Part shown: positions 1 through 7,700 of the stretch, piece after piece | How the letters are laid out: each line of letters begins with the position of its first letter | How positions within the stretch are numbered: the first letter of the stretch is position 1 | DNA from: Balanoglossus misakiensis | Taxonomy: Eukaryota > Hemichordata | Direction of reading: 5' to 3' | Length of the DNA stretch: 64,000 nt | NCBI GenBank assembly: GCA_040954595.2 | Contig: CM082588.2 | Span: 8,432,001 to 8,496,000 of the forward strand | Notes under the pieces: generated by a model | The model's database searches: none | What the model was told of the DNA's origin: nothing | The model's input: only the letters and a program-made list of their open reading frames with translations | Position numbers and translations under genes: made by a program

Positions 1-1254
1 AGCGCTATCATAGTTTTTATAATCCCCCCCCCCCACGATCTGATATGTAATTTCCCTAACCCACTAGTCGCTTGGTGGTTTTTTGTCTTTTTGAATATTC
101 TCAATACTGTTCGTCCGTTTGTGTGCTTTGAGCGAGTTTCTGGTAATGAGCTGAGTTTCGAATTTGGGGATGCGCTCCTGGTTTCGGTTACCGTCGACCA
201 AGCGACTTTCAGAGCAAAAATATGTAGCTGCAAAGCGTTTATCAATCTCATATATGTGAGCATGTTCATATGAAATGATTAGACATTAACATATCGCAGA
301 CTGCAAACGTCATCATGTCACATTAATGGCCGATTACGCCCATCGTTTTGATATAAGACGTCGTAGATATAGGTCCATAGACACAAACCTCTTGATTTCA
401 CGAATAATGCCATTTCAGCTCAACGACAGCCATGGGTGTTGAACTCGTATATTACAGCGATCCCAAAATTTATGCCACATTAACGGCCGATTTACACCCA
501 TTGCTCTGAAGTATGACATCATAATTACGTGTCCATACAAAGACTAATTCCTCTGGGAGATGTTTTTGATGCCTTCCTATGCCCCATCGATATCCTACCA
601 AACTTCAATATGAAATGCTTTGCATCAAATTTGAGCAGGGTTGGTTAACTATTTTCGAAACACCTGACGTCACCTCCTGGTCCATATATCTGTCTTTCTC
701 GAACTTGACTTTGTTATGTGTGCCTTGTTGGTTTATCTCTGCTGTGCTGTGCTGTATTGCCGTTCCTTTCCTTTTCCTGCTTTCACTCGCTCCTCTTGGT
801 CCGAAAACACAACGTACGTCTCACTCCTCTCAATAAAAAAATGAATCATGATTTTCCGGACCGTCTAACGGTCGCTGTCGTACTCCGAATCGTATATCCG
901 AAACGGGGGAAGAAAATGGTTGTTTATGAATACCAGTACTTGTGCTGGGTTGGCTGTCAAGTCACTCGTAATAGACGATATGTGTTGGAATGCCAGACAC
1001 CATCAGGGCCAAAGCGATTTTTTAAATACAAAAATCATGTAAGTTGCAGTCGTATGCTTAGAAACTAGTATGTAAGGTTTGCGAACATTTGATAATTGAG
1101 GATGGTATTGAGAAGATATTTCATATTAGACATGCGCGTTATCCATGTTCACGGACAATAAGGACAGGGTCGTGATGAGAGGGGACTGCAGTTTGAGGGA
1201 TTGTTATAATTCAGTGCCGACCACTTGCATCAAAGTTGAACACAACAAAACACA
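1..1254. repeat. Left end of segmental duplication block (copy 1), mostly non-coding
   Basis: This stretch is matched almost base for base by 33582-34820, starting with the same poly-C tract near position 25 and continuing through the same short open frames. It is therefore the left part of the duplicated block that also carries the large fusion genes. I see no convincing intact gene in 1-830. Positions about 840-1050 on the minus strand hold a decayed relative of the small peptide gene at 1360-1827, recognisable by its lineup with 34302-34620. Confidence 0.7.
840..1050 (-). pseudogene. Decayed paralogue of the basic-tail peptide gene
   Basis: On the minus strand a start-like segment near 1037 resembles the leader of the gene at 1360-1827. 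It is followed by a stretch corresponding to the part with the DSQPSTS motif, but the frame is broken by stops and indels within the leader. The equivalent segment of the second block (34302-34620) is somewhat better preserved. This looks like a dead tandem paralogue lying just downstream of the intact copy. Confidence 0.4.
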
Positions 1255-1276
1255 AGGTTGTGTACTTTCCGAAATG

Positions 1277-1282
1277 TTTATT
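1277..1282 (-). terminator. AATAAA polyadenylation signal of the 1360-1827 gene
   Basis: The plus strand reads TTTATT here, giving AATAAA on the minus strand about 80 bases beyond the stop codon of the small gene. The signal is conserved at 34844-34849 in the second block. Confidence 0.5.
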
Positions 1283-1359
1283 AAAAATAATAAAATATAG
1301 GTAAAAAGGCAGCGGTCTGGTTAAGTGGAGTCACCGAGCGTCACTGTCCTTCAAGAAAT

Positions 1360-1827
1360 TTAATTTGGAGATACACGAATGCTCCTCCTTCTAAACTTCC
1401 GCATGAACCAACGGACAAGACGTTGTCCGCAGCACGGCAGACATCCGGTTGGTTTTTCTTCTTCGTCCTGAACCTGGTTCGGGGACTCTTCGGTGTTTTT
1501 CTCCTGGGCGACGTCGGCCGATTTCTTGCCTTTTCCTTTCCCTCTTCGCTTTTTCTCGTCCTCCTCGTCGGAAAAGACAAGATAGAACGGCTCATCATTC
1601 CCTTCCGTATAAACTCCGGAATCCTGGTTTCTCGGATCCTCGTCACCACTGGTGTCCGACTCGGAGTCATATCCGCGAATTGGCGGCATGACTTGAAAGT
1701 TTGAGAAGGCATAAATACTACTGGTACTCGGTTGGCTGTCCAGCCACTCGTAAAAGTCTTGGTCAGTACCCATGGGCACGCCAGGTACAACCAGGCAGAG
1801 GATTATAGTTAGTAATACACAAATCAT
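1360..1827 (-). CDS. Small predicted secreted protein with acidic middle and basic C-terminus (155 aa)
   Basis: I do not recognise the family. From the ATG at 1827 the frame runs 155 codons. Residues 1-20 form a hydrophobic leader (MICVLLTIILCLVV, then Pro-Gly) typical of a signal peptide. The middle is rich in Asp, Glu and Ser, with a KKRRGKGKGKK patch. The last 27 residues are Cys-containing and strongly basic (GCLPCCGQRLVRW, then several Arg/Lys). Acidic pro-region plus cationic tail is a layout seen in antimicrobial peptide precursors, but that role is only inferred. The frame remains open upstream to 1953, but the ATG at 1827 is preferred because the leader starts there. An AATAAA follows at 1277-1282. 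A damaged copy lies at 34927-35430. The protein could be membrane-inserted or non-secreted if the leader call is wrong. Confidence 0.5.
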   Translation of the reverse strand: MICVLLTIILCLVVPGVPMGTDQDFYEWLDSQPSTSSIYAFSNFQVMPPIRGYDSESDTSGDEDPRNQDSGVYTEGNDEPFYLVFSDEEDEKKRRGKGKGKKSADVAQEKNTEESPNQVQDEEEKPTGCLPCCGQRLVRWFMRKFRRRSIRVSPN

Positions 1828-2099
1828 TGTGGAGTCGTAGACAAGTGTTGTTGAGTATGCTACTCTGAAACTCTTGCCAAACATTCTAATTCTTCTTCGG
1901 TCTAAGAACGCGTCTGTGAGGTCGCTAAATATAAAGAATTTCCCATGCTGCACAGAGCACGCTCAAATTCACCGAGTGCTTCGTGTGCGTTCGAAGGCAG
2001 GCAGTGTATTTTCGCCTTTCAAAAGCAAAGGCGTTGCAATGAGAAAGTTATTCATACCGACCAAAATGATGTCTGTAAAATTATGTGGAGAATAATTAT

Positions 2100-3466
2100 A
2101 ATTTTATGGTTGGGGTTTATTAAAATGCGAAACAAAATAATCACTGCCGGGCATGAAAGGGTAATTTCATCTTTTATTCAAATTATCGTCAAAACAGGCA
2201 ATCAACAAATTGGTACTGTGACACTATAGTTTACACCACGAGAAAACTGCTGATGGTAGCTATGATGTGTCACACAGAAAACTCAATATGTCACACATCA
2301 CATTCTTTAGTTATCTGAAATGTTCAAATACTAGTAGTATGGTACAATGGGTATGACTGATCAAATACTTTACACTTGCGTGTCATTATCTTTTCAAACT
2401 TGAAAATGCTAATTACCGCCAGCCATCGAAATACACTCACTGAATTGTAAACCACCGATCGTTCGTTGGTCTACAGTATGTGGATAGAAAAATGTACAAC
2501 ATGGCAAAGAACAGTAAGGGCTTACAAGAAGAGTATGTGAATCTGCAGAGGGCGCTATTTTTTCCTGTACCCAAACTCAACAAGAGTGGACACAGCTTTC
2601 CTTACAAATGAGTTGTGATACATTTTGTCATCTCTTGGTTCTTACATTTTGCTAAAAATGAAAAATTCCTGTGACAAAATGAATTTTTCAGGGTAAAGTA
2701 TGTACAATGTTTAAAGAAAAGCATCATTCTTATAAATACAAAAAAAAAAGTTGAACACATTCTTCAACTGAACCGATACAAAAGAAAACTATCTGCATAT
2801 ATTGGAGAAATAAATCCAAAAGTAACGAATAGTACAAACACAAAAAACTAATTCAAATTCATGTTCTGTAGAGCACACACGTGGTTATATGACACACAAT
2901 GTATATATCCAGACACACAATATTTACTGTGTTATAGGGAAAGCCAAATAACAAACTATAAATAATATATATAACGCTCGGAAACATTGACAGCTAGAAT
3001 TGCCGGTTTTCAAGACAACTCCAAAACGTTGCTAACAGTCAGAATGAACATTTCAGGAAACAGTTCTAAAATAAGACTTTTCACTGCAGTGTATGTAATT
3101 GGTTGAAATGTGATAGAAGCAACCACAAGATCGTACAATAAATTCTTAAAACACACAGTAACGATAAATCCCTCAATTGTTGATTCAAAATGATGTATGC
3201 TCACAAATTTGTCTGACCAAGCCACTTTCCCCAGTTATACTCAAAGCCACACATGAACGTGTACATTATTGTGAACTTTCAACCTTTGAAGGGTGGGTTT
3301 TGGTTGACTAGAACATTCAAAATTCATGACAAACACATTATTACTATGGACCAACAATTTTAGGCTAAATTCCTGAAATAACATTCATTTTGCAGACGGA
3401 GGCCTGTGGTTGGTTAACATGCTTGAGGCTCACAGGAAATCGTTGTTTTTTGGTATCCCTAAATGA
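2100..3466. other. Non-coding 3' flank of gene 1, conserved in the other blocks
   Basis: No credible coding frame is seen. The stretch from about 2180 is closely matched at 35760-37080 and 56460-57740, so it was already part of the duplicated unit. Conservation here reflects recent duplication and is not evidence of function. Confidence 0.6.
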
Positions 3467-3472
3467 TTTATT
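3467..3472 (-). terminator. Candidate AATAAA polyadenylation signal of gene 1
   Basis: The minus strand carries AATAAA about 50 bases after the stop codon at 3524. The equivalent position is AGTAAA in gene 2 (a known weaker variant) and AATAAC in gene 3, so the three copies may use different 3' ends. Confidence 0.35.
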
Positions 3473-3523
3473 TCGTCACTTTTTAATTAGTAATTTACTC
3501 TTTACTGCTGATTACAAGTTAAA

Positions 3524-4726
3524 TTATTTTTTTTCCTGTTCAGATAACCTTGCTTTGTACTCCTGTGCATACTTGCCCGAGAAATACTCTTGACCACAGG
3601 CTTCTATTATGTTTAGGTATTTCAGTGCATTGGCAGAGTCATCTTGTGCTTGGTAAACGTGGGCAAGATTATAACATGCCCATAGTATGTGATATGGGTC
3701 AGAGAGGGTGCTGATCAGATGGGTAAATATTTCACATGCATCACTGTACTGTTTCAAGTTTGTGAGGGCATCGGCCTTCCAGAGTGAAGCAAGGGGATAC
3801 AAACCACCTGCATATGCAACTGCTTTGTCGAGACACTCTATGGCTTTTAACAGGCACTGACGATTGCTTTCTATCGGATTGTGTTGGTATTTGGCCACGT
3901 ATGTGACTCCTAGGTATAACGCGAAAAATGGATTGTCTGGATCTTGTGCTGCAGCATTGTGAATAACTTGCAGTGCTTTTTCGAAGTCTGGAACATTGCT
4001 GTGGCAGTAATAAAGACGTGCAGACTCCACCGTGAAATTGGATAAAGGGGTTAATTCGAGTGCTTTCTGGGTGAGTTGACCTGCTTCTTCATAGCGACCT
4101 TCATCAAGTGACAGCTTACTTAAAAATGACAAAGCATAGCTGTGATGGGCATTTTTCTTAAGAACTCTCTCAAGCAAATTTCTTCCTTGTGCCATTATTT
4201 GTAAAGCTTCCAGACATTTTGAATCTCCACAGACACGATCACGTTTGTACGCAAAAGAGAATGCTTGCCAAAACAGCCAATCTGTTTGTTCTGGAAGTTC
4301 TACTAAAGCACGATCAAAGCTATCAATTCCCTCATCACACGTTTTTTTGCGAAAATAAGAAAGAGAGACACCCTTGTGAGCATATACATACGCTTTCTGT
4401 TTCCCTGACAATTTATCAAGTGACAAAGATGTTATCAACTTCAGTGTTTCATCAACTCTCTCCATCTCACCCGACATGAAATAAACCCATGCTTTATCTG
4501 CAAGAAGAACCAACTTATCACCAAGTGGACCATCGTCGTCACCATCACAGCTGTCAAGTTCTTTCTGGTTGTCGGTGAGGGCGTCATCAAACCACTTCAA
4601 AGCGGCACTTGGATCTCTCTCGTCTTCTGATCTCAGTTTGGACACGTACAGGTAACCTTTCATTGCTTTATGGGGAACTGGAGAGACCTCCTGGTTGTGA
4701 TGTTTAAGGGTGTCGTCCAATCTGCA
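3524..4726 (-). CDS. Gene 1 exon 8: IFIT-like TPR array
   Basis: The last exon encodes 400 residues made of TPR-type helix pairs, for example AALKWFDDALTDNQKEL, DEGRYEEAGQLTQKALELTP, FEKALQVIHNAAAQDPDNP, ECLDKAVAYAGGLYP and the closing pair ANALKYLNIIEACGQEYF. The arrangement matches IFIT proteins, which bind 5' ends of foreign RNA in vertebrates. RNA binding here is inferred. The acceptor is TTCTTACAG directly before a Cys codon. Vertebrate IFITs also carry nearly all coding sequence on one exon. The C-terminus differs from genes 2 and 3 because their first tail copy is missing here. Confidence 0.8.
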   Translation of the reverse strand, partial: CRLDDTLKHHNQEVSPVPHKAMKGYLYVSKLRSEDERDPSAALKWFDDALTDNQKELDSCDGDDDGPLGDKLVLLADKAWVYFMSGEMERVDETLKLITSLSLDKLSGKQKAYVYAHKGVSLSYFRKKTCDEGIDSFDRALVELPEQTDWLFWQAFSFAYKRDRVCGDSKCLEALQIMAQGRNLLERVLKKNAHHSYALSFLSKLSLDEGRYEEAGQLTQKALELTPLSNFTVESARLYYCHSNVPDFEKALQVIHNAAAQDPDNPFFALYLGVTYVAKYQHNPIESNRQCLLKAIECLDKAVAYAGGLYPLASLWKADALTNLKQYSDACEIFTHLISTLSDPYHILWACYNLAHVYQAQDDSANALKYLNIIEACGQEYFSGKYAQEYKARLSEQEKK

Positions 4727-7700
4727 CTGTAAGAACTACAGTACATGGAAAGGTATATGTTACAGTGTCATGTGAAAACACAGGTGTTTGTACAGATGCA
4801 ATGTTGATATTTTATTGATTGTAATTAAGGTCGCTAAAATGATAAGATCTCCCGATTTCACGTTATACGAGCGCTCGCACTATGTTCAGGCCTATACCCC
4901 ACTGACACATAAACAGATAAAGAAATCTCCTAATGTGTCAGTGGGGTATAGGCTCGAACTAGTTGTATGACGCGAAATCGGGAGATCGTCTAAGCTACTG
5001 ATTTATCGTTTATAGCCACCTTCCAATTAATAAAATATCTGTGTGTGAAAACATCAGACGCATGATTGAAACAAAATAAGATGTGATTGATGAAGAAAAC
5101 TCTAATGATTGACAATTTTTTTAAATATTACACTTTAAATGATGCAAAAAGTGGATATTCAGCATGTTGCTTTTTATATTTCAATTTGAGTCATTATTTA
5201 CATCTGAGAGAAATAAACATTTCCTTGGTTTTCGTGACATTTCAACAATTCAGATACAGCTGTTATGAAACGTTGTACTTCAAATACTCAAATAAATGTC
5301 CTCACCTCAAAACTACGGTCACAAAATTCTTCGAGTTTCCAGGTAAAGTGACAGGGAAACCTTTGCAGTATTTCTTCATAGGACTTTGCTGTATGCTTCA
5401 ATCCCGTTATGTGTGTAACTGAAAATTCTATTGAATAGTAAAAACAAAGTTTGGAATTTAAACTGATTTCACGATTTTAATTTTAAATTGAGATTGGTCT
5501 ATTGAAATTAGCTTTTATTTATTATGGTATGCCTACATTTTATGAGAGAGTTGAGTTGTATCAAACAGTGAATGAAACAACAGAAATATCTATCAGCGCA
5601 ACAACATAAATTAAATATCTATCAAAAGAAACTAAAACAACCAAAATAACGTCAATATTGAGTGATCTTGTTCATTCAGTTTTTTGAAGCAATATTCCTG
5701 TGGGAAAATCAGTTGAAAACTAATAATTGAGTTTAAAAATAAATATTCCGGACCATGTTAAAGGTATACGGTCACCTATGGAAAATTAGCTATAGTTATC
5801 ATGGCAAATTGAGATCTAACCAATCACAGATTTTCAGTCAGTGGGTGGCACATGCGAAAAAAAAGAGCGCCGCCTTATGTTCTTTAGAACGATCAAATAC
5901 CCCATTTCAGCCATGTATGGGCATGTGTAAATTGGACGTGACCATATAACTTTAAGTATATTATAATCATTTTGCAAAAGATTGTCAATTGCAGGAAAGA
6001 AAGGGAAGATTTTGAGACCGAATTCTTAAATTTGCTTTTGCTCCTAGACCCAACAAATCTGTGATAGACAATAAATTTGGCCTTTCAGGGTCATGCATAC
6101 TTTCATAATCGAAGTTGTTAGGAGCATATTCTTTTTTTTTCAGTAGGAGCAGATGATATAACTGATGCATGGATATGTTGCACATAACTGCATTACCTTC
6201 GATGTTTTTGTCTACAGGTGGCGCAGTTGCACTTTTCGTTTCCTTAAGTTCGTCGATAGTCTGAAGTAACTGCCGATTTTTGTCCATGGTCGTTTGATTT
6301 TCCTCTTTCAGTTTGATATTTATCATGGTTAGTTTCGAACTTTGGTTTTCACTGCTCTTCAGCATTTCCTTCAGACGCTGACTTGTCTGCTCAGTTTCTT
6401 CACCAAGAACACGAATTCTTACTTCACTTTCTCTCTTAAGGAGCGTATATTCCTTCTCCTTGGATTGTAGTATGTCTTGAATCTTCTTGTTTTCGTTAAA
6501 GAGCGAAGTGATGACAGAGAGATAGTTGTCTGTCGAGATTGGTTCCAAAACACGAGCAGCTCCTTCTTTTGAAAAAGATTCAGCTAGAATCTTGTCTGAT
6601 TCTTTGGTGCCAGTTTTCAAGATGTTGACGCCACTTTGATTGACAAGTCTCTTCAGTTCTGATGAAAATGTGATTCAATATTGTTAGCAAAATGTTATAT
6701 ATGATCGATACGATGTAACCCCCTTTGCAATTGGGTCAGAGGCAATAGAATGCAAATAAATGGGCACTATCTATTTTACTTTATGCTCGATGTGCAAATC
6801 AATGGCAGACTAGTACAGACCTATCTTTAAAATCATACTTCAACAAGCAGCCAACTAAACCAAAACATTCCCTTTAGAACAAATTTCAGCAGCAAGCTTG
6901 TTTGTTTAAAAGAAATGTTTGTGAACACTGACCTTCTCTCTCATATCTGAATGTCTCTCCCTCTTGTAAGGTGATTGAAGACAACTGTTGACTATCCAAA
7001 ATCAAACACCGTCTGATTCCTAGGACACCAAGAACTTCTGGCCGTTCATCCAACAACGAAGACAACTGTAGAGGGCGCTGTATTTTTATCAACAGGACTA
7101 TTGGTGTCTGTGTGTCTCCCACATCAACATCTATCTCAGCTTCCAAAGTGCCGGAACCACCAAGTAGTTTTGATAAACCGATTCTGTTTTGGCGTGTGGC
7201 ATAGACATGTCGATCAACCTCCAAGGCAACCATTGCACTATTGTCATCTGCAGGTACAAAGATCGATAATAGGCAAAATAAATTGTATGTATTCTCATTA
7301 AAATGAGCACATGTTTTACTGAATAGTGCAGGAGTATACTTTTTATGCAAATATTTCAAACATATGGATTATCAGCTAGAAACATAAGAACCTATGGAGG
7401 CGTTCAAAATATCACAATATGTCATATCATATCTGTAAACACTTGCCTGGTTCAATCAGAATATCTTCAAGTTCTGAACACTTCTCTCCACATATTTCAC
7501 AGATGTCAGCCGATTTCACTTCCGGGACAAAACCTACAAAGATATACGTCAACGTCATGAGATGTTTTATTTATTACATCTCCTATTTACATGTCGGACA
7601 AGTATTTTGTGATGGTGAGAAAGTCATTATCGAGAAATTTAAGGCCAAATAAAAAAATGTGTTGTTCCGATTACCCTACCCTAATTTTAGGCCGCCGACC

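Noticed and set aside
4189-4479. Plus-strand open frame opposite the TPR exon, and similar ones opposite other exons
   Set aside because: Shadows of the conserved minus-strand coding sequence.
5306-5418. ATG-led frame MKKYCKGFPVTLPG on the minus strand as first exon of a separate IFIT gene
   Set aside because: It is out of frame with the TPR exon at the standard acceptor and contains a stop in gene 2. The CHFTW frame is open in all copies and joins correctly in phase.
5985-6196. Extension of the gene 1 coiled-coil frame past GAAG|GTAATG to a stop at 5985
   Set aside because: The four homologous sequences diverge by indels and early stops right after this donor, which indicates intron, not coding sequence.
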